Below are positions 11,781-21,838 of a stretch of DNA of 64,000 nt, in pieces. The stretch is taken from positions 34,889,825 to 34,953,824 of the forward strand of contig OY986964.1 of NCBI GenBank assembly GCA_963920575.1, written 5' to 3'. Position 1 is the stretch's first letter. Every line of letters starts with the position of its first letter. This stretch comes from Narthecium ossifragum (taxonomy: Eukaryota > Streptophyta > Magnoliopsida > Dioscoreales > Nartheciaceae). The translations under genes were made by a program, and so were the position numbers. The notes below the pieces were generated by a model, which worked only from the letters and a program-made list of their open reading frames with translations, searched no databases and had not been told where the DNA came from.

Positions 11781-13585
11781 ATGTACTCCTCTCCGCCGCA
11801 CAAAATGGAGACGGGTTTGATCTCCGGCAAGGATTCCGGCTGGTGGGTCTTCACCCTCCCGGCTTTCCTTGGCTCCAGCAACATCCTTAATGACAACTTG
11901 GTCCTGTTCTCTCTCATCGTGGCGATGCTGACTGCCGTCCTCCTCCCGTGGGCTCTTTATCCCGGTGGCCCCGCCTGGGCCAATGGACGTGGCCGCCGTG
12001 GCCGGGTGTCTATCCCCGGCCCCCGCGGGCTCCCTGTGCTCGGCAGCCTCTTGACTCTCACACGTGGGCTGCCATACCGCTCTCTCGCTTCCATGGCGAG
12101 CTCCCTTCGTGCGAAGGAGCTCATGGCTTTCTCCATAGGCGCCACGCCGGCCGTGGTCTCCTCCGAGCCCTGCGTGGCGCGGGAGCTCCTAGCCCACCCG
12201 GCCTTCGCCGACCGTCCTCTGAAACAGTCCGCCCGGGAGCTCATGTTCGCCCGCGCCATTGGCTTCGCACCCTCGGGCGCCTACTGGCGCTTCCTCCGCC
12301 GCATCGCCTCCACCCACCTCCTCTCCCCCCGCCGCGTCGCCGCCCACGAGTCCGGACGCGCCGCCGACTCCAACGCCATGCTCAAATCCATTGCCAACGA
12401 GCAGTCCGCCAGCGGCGCCGTCCACCTACGCCCCCACCTCCAGGCCGCCGCCCTCAACAACATAATGGGCAGCGTCTTCGGCCGTCGCTACGACACCTCA
12501 TCCCTAGGAGGCGATCCGAAGGCCAAGGAGCTCATAGACATGGTACGCGAAGGGTTCGAGCTCCTCGGTGCCTTCAATTGGTCCGACCACCTCCCATGGC
12601 TCACCTCCACCTTCTACGACCCCTCCCATATCAAAGATCGCTGTGCCGCCCTCGTGCCACGTGTCAGATCCTTCGTCCGCGAGATCATCGACGGCCACAA
12701 GAAGCATTCCAAGTCCCTCGACGACAATGCCGACTTCGTCGACGTCCTCCTCTCCTTCGAAGGCGAGGAGAAGCTACGCGAAGACGACATGATCGCCGTC
12801 TTATGGGTACCCATCTTTAATTCCTCGGCTGTTTCGGATTTCTGTAGTAAAATAGAACATTCTCTCATCCTAGCTAGCTTTCATGGAGTATATGTGATGC
12901 ATTAATAGTAACTTTATTGTTTTTAACTGATGGTTTTCTGATGTGATCTCGACGGCAGGAGATGATCTTCCGTGCTACGGACACAACGGCCCTGCTGACC
13001 GAGTGGACCATGGCGGAGCTGGTGCTCAACCCGGCGGTCCAGGCCCGGCTCAGGAGCGAGATCGACTCAGTGGTCGGGCCGGGCCGGATTCCCACCGACG
13101 CTGATGTGGCTCGGATGCGGTACCTCTGGGCCGTGGTCAAGGAGACACTCCGGGTCCACCCGCCCGGCCCACTCCTCTCGTGGGCCCGCCTCGCTACTGA
13201 GGACGTCCAACTCAGCAACGGGATGGTTGTCCCCGCGGGGACCACCGCCATGGTGAACATGTGGGCCATCACGCACGACCAGGCGGTGTGGGACCGCCCC
13301 GAGGTGTACGAGCCCGAGCGTTTCTTGGCGGCGGACGGCGGCGCTGACATCGACGTCCGAGGTGGGGACCTGAGGCTGGCGCCGTTCGGGTCCGGGCGGA
13401 GGGTTTGCCCAGGGAAGAACCTTGGGTTGGTGACCGTGGGATCGTGGGTGGCCAAGCTGGTGCACCACTTCGAGTGGGCTCCGGCGGAGGGCGCGCCGAT
13501 TGACCTCGGCGAGCTGCTGAAACTGTCGTGCGAGATGCGGACACCGCTCACCGCCGTGGCCGTCCCCAGGAAGGATCTGGAGTAA
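11781..13585 (+). CDS. CYP78A: Cytochrome P450, CYP78A subfamily
   Basis: Two exons, 11781-12806 and 12959-13585, joined in phase 0 ([12 protein letters not shown]), give 550 residues, normal for CYP78A. An N-terminal membrane anchor ([19 protein letters not shown]) should hold it on the ER. It is followed by the proline hinge [11 protein letters not shown]. The I-helix oxygen-binding motif is FRATDTT (346-352), the K-helix ETLR is at 404-407, EPERF follows, and the heme loop [10 protein letters not shown] (485-494) has the ligand Cys492. CYP78A enzymes (KLUH, PLASTOCHRON1, GL3.2-type) set organ and seed size through an uncharacterised mobile signal and hydroxylate fatty acids in vitro. The single intron is at the position conserved in the subfamily. 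Long overlapping open frames over exon 1 are GC-driven shadows. Which CYP78A member it is cannot be decided by eye. Confidence 0.96.
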
Positions 13586-15039
13586 TGGGCTAGTGGCTCG
13601 AGTCCATCTATCTAGTAGGTTTATTAGATGTTATGTGGCTTGGTACAGTAGTACAGTATAATGCATCAATTGGGTTATACAGTTGGCTTCACATAGGTCG
13701 TTGTGTAATCGGAAGTGCGTCTTTTTGTTTGTTAAGCTTGTTGTGGTCTCGTGTCAAAAAAAAAATAAGTTTGTATGGTCTGGTCTGTACGCTGGGGCTC
13801 CGTTTTTGGATCAGTTCTTGGGGTTCTCTCAGCTGCTACAAGTGTCTACTTATAAGTTGTCTGTGAGCAACGGGTTTGTTACCCAAAGTTCTATTAAACG
13901 TATTGTATCGTTGCTAACATTTCATTTGTACTAGCTAGCTTCTATTTTCTTGAGTGTCTCGGGTATCGAATATTCCCATCCGCTTGGAATTAAACGTATT
14001 GTAATCTTGGCTAGTGCATGCAATGTTTTCATTCATGGAGGGCGGGCTATATAGGCATTATTTAGGATATACTTAGAGTTTTCGAGGTAAATATGGTTCA
14101 TTATGCATGGCATAAGTAATAGCACATAACAATGAAAGGACGTGACAGTGTGCGTTATGTTGTAACATTAACCTTTGCGAAGGGTTAAGGAGGCTCAGGT
14201 GATTTGTCCCTGAACTTGGCATGAGCAAAGAATTCCTTGCTGAGCTCGCATATGCTAACATTCAAACAATCATCTCTGGACAGAGGAGAGAAAACAATCA
14301 TCTCTGGACAGAGGAGAGAGAACGTGGTCGCATGCACCCTTTGACTGTCTTCTCTTCCCGACCCTATTTTATGTATGTCTGAATTCTGTGTCTTTAGTGC
14401 GACCGTCTTGTATAACCGACTCTTTTAGTATGATGTATGTCTGAATTCTGTCTTATATATCTAGAGAGAGAGAGTGTGCGTGTGAAAGAGAAGGAACGTG
14501 ACGTTGGTCTCCACGCTCTTAGACTATCTTTTATATATAGATATTAGTGGGATTTTCTTGTCACTTGATAGGGTAAATATCATCTCTCCTCACTAATCAC
14601 TCCTAATTTTTTTTTTCATTATTCCCTTCACAGTCACATAAGATAAATCCTAACAGGTAAGATGTCATTGGAATAAAAAAAAATACACTTTTTATTAAGG
14701 ATAATATATATATCTCCTATGTCTATGGTCCTCTATGCAAAGTAGCCCACAGCTTTGCATGCAATAGACCCAGTAAAGCAGCAAATCGTGCAGATTGCGA
14801 TCTTTTTAGGCCTCGTACCTACACGACCTGTCCGTCCCGGCCGGTTTTCCTCACGCATCCTCTCCTAACGTTCGTACCTGACCTATTTCTAGACTCCTCA
14901 ACGTACGAAAGTTAATTACTTCGACAAGGGATCGAAGACAGATCTGAGCTGCTCTGCAGGAATATATACTCTACTAATATATATTTATGTCACACCAGAG
15001 TTAAAAACACAAAAGTGAAGGGCCAGGTGGGGCGATGGT
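13586..15039. other. CYP78A 3' region and spacer
   Basis: The 3' UTR is followed by AT-rich DNA. An imperfect tandem duplication of about 27 bp (AACAATCATCTCTGGACAG, twice) lies near 14265-14322. TGTATGTCTGAATTCTGT also occurs twice, near 14372 and 14434. No gene is recognised. Confidence 0.45.
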
Positions 15040-15300
15040 GGCTAGCTAGGGTTCCAAATCACGTGATCCGATTTCAGCTACGTCGCCTTCATGGGTTCAG
15101 AGTATCGTCTCTTGCAGGCTTGCAGCCGGGAAAGAGATAGCCTGCCCTCCTGCTGCCGTATTAAAAGACCCACCCTCTCCTCCCTCCACCCTTCCATAGC
15201 TTCTACTTTTCCTGCTGCTAGCTTCCTCTCCCTACCTACTCTAGTGATCCCCACACCTCTCGTCTCTTCTCCGGGTCATGTGTCGCTCTGGAAACCCATC
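15040..15300 (+). promoter_or_regulatory. Promoter-like block sharing motifs with the CYP78A promoter
   Basis: CACGTGATCCG followed by GATTTCAG, as upstream of CYP78A, is followed by a TATTAAAAGACCC box near 15160 and a C/T-rich leader-like run to about 15280. An 84-codon open frame (15091-15345) spans it but has no family resemblance. It could be a promoter for an unrecognised non-coding RNA or a diverged duplicate of the CYP78A promoter. Confidence 0.3.
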
Positions 15301-15894
15301 AAAATTTGTACGGTTTTGGTTGTGGATGTTATTAAAGCCTTTTAAATTTTCGAGTTATTTGTGCTTCCAGTGGGCAGAAGAGTGCAGCAGGGTTTATGTA
15401 GTTATGGTTATCAAATGCTTATTATATATATTACTTATTATAAATATGATTGATGTCCATTTATGACTACGAACGTATATATATATATATATATATATAG
15501 TACGAGTGAGTAACTTTGATCATGAGAACAACAATACTAGCTGACAGTTGGCCGATGTTTTACGCCTTTGCTGGAACAATCATGCTACTAATTAGCTTGC
15601 AGAGAACTAGCTAGCTCTGAACAGGAATTTGACATCTATGAGCTAATAAGAGTGACTTTGACATCTATCAAAAATCTCGCTCCCAACTTTACTACTCACG
15701 ACTTTAATTACGGTAGCAGCATGGATATATATACATGCCTATATCGAACTTCATGACCTAATTTATATGTTAGCGTCACTTTTTATGACAGACAGCTAGG
15801 TCAAGGAGCAGTGGACGCTGAAGAAGAATTTTTATCTCAAAAAGCCAAAAAAAAAGAGAGAGTAGGTAATACTATCTTCTCAGCCTTGACTATA

Positions 15895-16043
15895 GGCCCG
15901 TTTGGCACCGCCGGATTCCATCGATCCGGGATCCGACGGATGGACGGATCCCGCGTTTGGATAATGCCGGATCCCAGATTGGAATCCGCTCGAGTAGATT
16001 CCGTGAATCTCATCTCGCGGATCCGTCAGAGCCAAACAGGGCC
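15895..16043. mobile_element. MITE with GGCCCGTTTGGC / GCCAAACAGGGCC ends
   Basis: A 149-bp segment has short terminal inverted repeats (GGCCCGTTTGGC at the left, GCCAAACAGGGCC at the right) and a GC-rich interior with several GGATCC-like words. The flanks read TATA on the left and TAT on the right, so only a TA is shared and the duplication is not certain. The interior resembles the elements at 39468-39851 and 60006-60157, which have clear TTA/TAA duplications. Confidence 0.65.
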
Positions 16044-16178
16044 TATGTTGCATGGTCTTATTTGGATCGCTGACGATCGAATCGAACATGAACCGTGACG
16101 GATCGTATGTGAAAATTGAACATGTGTATCTCAAATTAATGGAGTCGAATATTATGCTTGGATGCCCATATGATATCA

Positions 16179-16513
16179 GGGTCTGTCTGTTTGGATGGAA
16201 GAAGATATGATAAGTTTGTATAGTTGATAAAATCAAAGTTATGCGAGCATTAAATGTGATTTATGCATACTTATTCTTAATCCAAACAGACTTATATAAT
16301 TTTTATTTTATCCACTATATGTAAACTTATTATACCCTTATTCTAAACAGGGACTTAGGACTCGCTTAGATTAACAATAAGTATGCATAAACCCTATATA
16401 TATATATATGCATCATTACATTTTATTCATAATTTTACATAACAACCTTTGCTTGTATAATTTTTACTTTATTCATCGTGTAAACTTATCATATTATTGA
16501 TCCAAATAGACCC
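16179..16513. mobile_element. Cluster of Tourist-like MITE segments in opposed orientations
   Basis: The first segment starts GGGTCTGTCTGTTTGGAT at 16179 and ends AATCCAAACAGAC near 16290. A second, partial segment (to about 16354) and a third (to about 16513, ending GATCCAAATAGACCC) follow with the same internal words, partly inverted (GTATGCATAAACCC, GTAAACTTAT). The first shares AAAGTTATGCGAGCATTAAA with the element at 49081-49231. It is probably a serial insertion or rearranged cluster of one PIF/Harbinger-derived family. Confidence 0.65.
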
Positions 16514-17255
16514 TTTGTTTCCAACATGACTGTTTCTGAGATAGGCCATCGAAATCTCTCTCGTCCATGTGAGGTGCTCTACGTGCGGGAGCAGTGAGTC
16601 ACCCTTCCATGCATGGAGAACATGGACAGACTTGAGCTCGTGCTCCACGTAGCGACAGGTCAACGATCAAATGAGTCATGCCTAGCTATCCGACACGTTC
16701 AATTAGTGGAAGACAAGGACTCGTGTGAGAAACCTGGTCTGCATGTTTTCAGTTCCTCACGGCATGCTTATATGCATCTCTGATCATGAGAGAGACGACG
16801 AGGCTGTTGCGGCGTTGCCATCTTTGAATAGAATGAAATAACTAAATTATTCTATATATATACGAGTAACACAAGCATCAATACCAACAAACGTGTTGTG
16901 TTGCCTATCAGCTCTACTCTGCACCTTATGCCCAGCATGGGCATGAAGCCATGAACTATATAAAAAATGCATGCATGTCCTCGTGCCTTAGTTTGCGGAT
17001 CAAGTTACACTAAGATTAACTTGCGTGGGAAGATCGATCAAATATCTCCTGTTTCCCTTGTATCACCCCATGCCAGTCTGATGTGTGCTTGCTTCATTAG
17101 CCTTTTTATTTTATTTTATTAGTTTACCCCCAAGGTTAGCTAATCAAAAGGGGAAATAATTTTTAGCCGACCATGTCTGCCACCCAGTCCATTGCGGCAC
17201 TTGCAGATCATGAGATGTCCGTCATATCAAACCAATAATATATGTACATATGTCT
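16514..17255. other. Spacer, no gene recognised
   Basis: AT-rich DNA. Near 16580-16660 there is a weak imperfect inverted repeat (GTGCTCTACGTG against CGTGCTCCACGTAGC), which I do not call as an RNA gene. Confidence 0.4.
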
Positions 17256-17424
17256 ACTTATATATACCTCGAGAATGTAACAAGAGCGCCAACGGGGTGG
17301 CCAAACAAGCATGTGATCTGGTTGAGGAGTTTAGAATTTCTGATGGAACGGGGGTGTCCCCAACATATTTTTGGACTAGCCTATGTAATTAAGTGACATA
17401 GCCCTCAGACTTAACTAATAAAAA
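17256..17424 (+). mobile_element. 5'-truncated LINE tail (RNase H remnant)
   Basis: The plus-strand frame reads IPRECNKSANGVAKQACDL, typical of the end of the RNase H-like domain of plant LINEs, then a stop, about 35 bp of 3' UTR and an A-run (AATAAAAAAAAAAATA). The 5' border is uncertain. TATATGTACATATG-like sequence before it and TATATGTATATGTG after the A-run may be a diverged target-site duplication, but the region is all TATG-like, so this is weak. Confidence 0.65.
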
Positions 17425-17690
17425 AAAAAATATATGTATATGTGTATATGAAAATATGTATATAGATATGTATATGTATACATGCCAATGTGCGTATATA
17501 TTTTTGTATATGAATGTGTATATTTATATATGTATGTATATATATGTACACACACAAATATGATATATATACATGTACATATATGTGTATGTATGTATAT
17601 ATACATAAGTAAATGTGTACATGTGTATTTATATTCATAATATATGTATGTATATATGTGTATGCGTGTGTATATATGTATATGTGTGTC
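17424..17690. repeat. TATG/TGTA-rich complex microsatellite
   Basis: About 270 bp of degenerate TATATG, TGTATA and TACATG words follow the LINE A-tail. The tail may have seeded it. The long open frames here (Ile, Tyr, His and Thr only) are compositional. Confidence 0.85.
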
Positions 17691-18351
17691 TACTAGTATC
17701 TTGTTCGTGTCCCGTCCTTTTAAGTCAGACATTATTTTTCTAGCTTTCAAACAAACGGTTTTAATAACTACTCTCTCTAATATGAAATATTATTTTTCTA
17801 AATTTTCAAACAGGTGGTTTTATTATGTGGCTAACTAAACTCTCTAATAACTACTCCCTCTAATTTTTCAAACGGACGATTTTAATAACTACGTCGGCTA
17901 ACTAAATCCTATAATTTAATTTTCAAATCGAATTTAATAATAGCTCGATTATCTACATATGACAAACCAGAGACAACTCACCTAATCTTATATATATATA
18001 ATACTATGTAGGCCCCGGTAATCACTCATCCCTACTACCCCTAACCACCCACTCGCAGTGCCCTCTCTCCCCTCCCCTCCATATGATTTAGCTGCCACAT
18101 GTCACCCTCTCTCCTCCTCTCTCAACGAGTCAAATTATGACTCATACAAACTAAAATATATATACATGTTTACCCATGTCACCGGTCTCAAAAAAGATAT
18201 AAAAATGTTGCGTAAATTCATACTGCCATGTCAGGTTAGATTTTAGCCCACCCCGCATGGGTCGGCTGAATATCACTGTTTAAAAGAAAGAGTTACAGCT
18301 CGGAGGTAGATGTTAACAAGCTGCAACTTATAATTAAAGAGATGTCTGGCT

Positions 18352-18382
<31 letters not shown>

Positions 18383-21315
18383 CATATATATGGATGCTTG
18401 AAACCTTCACCGAGAAAGTTCATATCCATATATGCTTAGATAATTAGTTGTTATATATTTTACTAGAATTCGTGATCTCTCGTGAAGTCAAGTGTTCATC
18501 ATAGAAAATACTTGGTTGTTAAGTTGTATATTTTATTGACTGTCATGTCCAGATAGAAGTGTAAACTATTGGTATATACAGCACGCTGTCCAGGAACCCA
18601 GTTGGCACTGCCATGCATCAGCACGTTAAACCTGGCGAAGACAACGGTCGACAATATCATATCAGAGAGGGATTGATCAAACCCACAGGGATACAAATGA
18701 TACAAATGAAGAGAGAGATCGAGAAACAAGGGAACAAACCTTGACACAGTGGGACCCAAGTGTCCTCGTGATGTAGGTCCTTTGATTTGACTTGGGACGA
18801 AGCTGTGCGAATCCTTGCCGGTGGTATTGGGTTGGGAATTCGTGCCACCTTATGCATGCAGCCTTTTCCCTGCTTAATTTCTCTGCACATCCATGAATGA
18901 ATGAAATATCCATGGCAGTCAACCTTGTCTTAAATAAGGACTCACTCAGTTATTAACAAGCACCGAGATATATTATTATCTCTATCCTTTGTCCTCAGTA
19001 CGTAGTAGCCATTGGTTGCTTCTTGATTAGTTTTCGCCATATATAACTGCGTACTCGATCTCTTCTTGTTCATTTCTTTTAGCCACTATGCTGTTGCTGG
19101 CCTGTATGTCTGAACACCAGTTTCAAAAGAATCATATATAAGACGCAATGCATGAGATCGAGAGACCACCGACCTATCTAAGATATATATAGATGTGATA
19201 TTAGAGGACCAGCCGCGTATATAGAAGTGGCCTGGAGGCCTGTGGTGAGAATAGAATAGCACGCGTTTGGCCTCTTTGTGTGTGACCAGATGAGCAGTTT
19301 GCATTAAAATCTCGTATGTGTCGTCTGAGTGAGTGTGTGTGTAGCCAGAGAAGGTAGTATTTATATATGTGTATTAGTGTATATATGATACAGCTCAGCA
19401 ACCCTAGAAAATTAAAGAAATGTATGTTGGGGTGTGGGAAAGGGTTATTAGTCTTCTAGAAAAGAAATGAGAGAATGTACATTGCCAACCATGCTTCCAG
19501 GCCATACTGCATTGTGATGAGTGAAGGCTTTTGGCCTTTTCCACCCTAGTAAGGCTGGAAAAGATCTATAGCATTATCTATCATTAATACCTACGCCTAA
19601 AAATGGAACATTTATTCGTCTATCTTGCTAGCTATCTATATATCTAACTAAGCTAGTGTCTCTTTGTTCAAGTAGCGAGTATATATATATCCCTTGATCA
19701 TTGAGAACCCATGTATAACATATATAATTAAGAACTACGCTAGATTGAGGATAAGTACTGGATTTAATGAAATGCATGCAGTAACAGGAGTTAGAAATTT
19801 AATTAGGTTACTTAATCTGATCAAGTTTGGTGTCGAATGAAAGAGAGCTTGCCAAGTTAAAGTTAGGTAGGGTGAGCCTTTGGTTGCTTTATTTTTCCAC
19901 TTTCTTTTTAAGCGAGCCTTTGACGTCGCTGATTTAAATATGTTCCAGTACGTCCTGGCCGGGCATGATTATATACTAGTTTTATGCTAGTAATTAATTT
20001 CTAAACTTAAAACTTACACACGAAGTCTTAAAAATGCATGTGCTGAGCACGAAGAATTTTGTTTGAGCTTGCGTTTGACCAAGCAATAGATACTTATACT
20101 CAAGCTAGCATGCATGAAGCAGATAGACCAACTTAATATATTATTCAACAACATCGATCGAGGACAATAGCCTATTCAAATCAAGTACGCAAAGGCTTGA
20201 GAATTAATAGTTTAATTAGCAAAGCAATGCTTGTACAAAACCTCAGTCTCTTTTATCTGAGACTTGTATGCATGCTCATATTTAAGTACGTACCAATTAA
20301 AGTTAAATTTTGGTTAATCAATATTTGCTTTTTTGCTTTTAAGTGGCTGCCATATATGATTGATTTCTACAGTGTGAAAGATTTCCTGGACTAGTTCAAC
20401 TCAAGTACAAAGTTGCCTTCGGGTTCAATTAGTCAAAAAAGAAAAAAGAAAAAAACTCAAGTACAAAGATGCCTAACTAATAGACAGCCGTAAAGCCTAA
20501 ATTAGACGAACTTTTATTTAAGGAGATCTTTCACATTGTAAGTTTATGTTAGGACGAACTTTTATTTAAGGAAACAAGTCTTTATAAGTTGTCCTAACAT
20601 AAACTATATGTGGTTGTTGGATGGATGGCCGACATGCATGCAATAGTTTCACATGCTTAATTTGTTCTTCTTCTTATAGACTGTTCTACAATAGTTGAAA
20701 GTATCAAACAACATGCATGATCCTAAGCTTGAGCGTCGAGGACACTTTAACACACGATAACAAACTTAATTATTTTACTTTGAAGACTTAAAGAAAGATT
20801 AGAGTATTCATCGCATGCATCTCTCAAAGTGGTTCACACATTGCTGCATATCCTTAGGCAAGGATCTGGGGTTGAAGTACTAATTAAGCTTAATTAGGAT
20901 CTCTTTGAGAAATGCAATGGGTATGATCCACTTGCTGCGAGTGGTAATTAAATTGTGTTCTAATTAAGCTTGTTCATCGTATCTCAACATCTTTGGGATA
21001 CTTTAGTCAAATCCGTCTGCTATTAAATAATCAAGTTATTAGTAGCATCAACAAGATTTTCCCTTGATGATTTTTTATTCTTTGGCAACATTTTTTTAAT
21101 TGTCTCGTTTCTATTGTCTCTTTCGAGAGTACTATGTGGTTCATTATAAAGAGAAGTAATTGTCTCAATCATTATTAAAATTTGCATTTGGTTAGAGCTT
21201 TCGGCTGGTAATCATTCATGCAATGATCATACGATGCGTCACTAATTGGCTAAAATAAATAAATTTGCTTCCCACGGCACAAATAAATAGGACATTCTTC
21301 ACGCATTATACAAAC
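17691..21315. other. Gene-free AT-rich spacer
   Basis: No exon is recognised. From 17740 to 17930 there are several diverged copies of a unit with TCTCTCTAATA, TTTTCAAAC and TTTTAATAACTAC. A (TA)n tract lies at about 18354-18378. GACGAACTTTTATTTAAGGA occurs twice, near 20505 and 20552. The remainder shows nothing I can name. Confidence 0.45.
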
Positions 21316-21387
21316 GGATCCGTGGCGCAATGGTAGCGCGTCTGACTCCAGATCAGAAGGTTGCGTGTTCGATTCACGTCGGGTTCA
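21316..21387 (+). tRNA. tRNA-Trp (anticodon CCA)
   Basis: A 72-nt nuclear tRNA without intron. The acceptor stem pairs GGATCCG with CGGGTTC and has A as discriminator base. The A box is TGGCGCAATGG, the anticodon stem-loop is TCTGA-CTCCAGA-TCAGA with CCA at 21348-21350, and the B box/T-loop is TGTTCGATTCACG. CCA is not encoded, as expected in eukaryotes. A CAAAC motif sits just upstream, as at many plant tRNA start sites, and T-rich runs lie within 35 bp downstream. Confidence 0.96.
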
Positions 21388-21424
21388 ATCCCAAATTTAA
21401 AATCCGTTCTGGTTTTCTTGCATC

Positions 21425-21690
21425 TTAATTTTGGGCCCCTGGTCCAGTCCGTTCAATAGGCTAAGCCCAACAGTATTGTTTGCGTGTTAATTTTATTCCC
21501 GCCACGGGCTAGCCCAGACCCAGTCCGTCCACTAGAGGCTAAGCCCAACATTATTGTGCCTGATGTTTTAGGCCTAAGCCGGGATGCGGACCTATTAGGT
21601 TATCGGGTTGGGAAATAAAGCATTCGTATCCGGAAACTTCTTGCCGGATGCGGACCTATTATTAGGTTATCGGGTTTTCTCCCGACTAGA
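21425..21690. repeat. Short local duplications between tRNA and gene
   Basis: CCAGTCCGT...AGGCTAAGCCCAACA occurs twice (near 21443 and 21520). CCGGATGCGGACCTATTA followed by GGTTATCGGGTT also occurs twice (near 21580 and 21645). No terminal repeats or coding sequence were found. Confidence 0.6.
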
Positions 21691-21753
21691 GGCATCAAAA
21701 GTAAATTGCAGAATGTCAGGGGGTTTTGCGCAAAAATCCGAAATCCAAACTAG

Positions 21754-21759
21754 TATAAA
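21754..21759 (+). promoter_or_regulatory. TATA box of the FtsH-like gene
   Basis: TATAAA lies in the context CTAGTATAAACGGAAGG, 80 bp before the ATG at 21839, with a GA run in the presumed leader. Its position fits a core promoter with transcription starting near 21785. Confidence 0.5.
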
Positions 21760-21838
21760 CGGAAGGCTCTCTCGCGCCTAAACGTTATCCTCTCATTTTT
21801 AACCACGGTGAGAGAGAGAGAGAGTAAGAGGATAGGAG

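Noticed and set aside
11948..12820. 290-codon frame overlapping CYP78A exon 1
   Set aside because: It is a shifted reading of the GC-rich P450 exon; the +1 frame has all the P450 motifs.
16560..16670. Possible microRNA precursor
   Set aside because: The inverted repeat is short and interrupted, and no conserved plant miRNA sequence known to me appears in it.
17411..17750. Long minus-strand frames rich in Tyr, Ile, His and Thr
   Set aside because: Direct translation of a TATG-type microsatellite; no conserved content.
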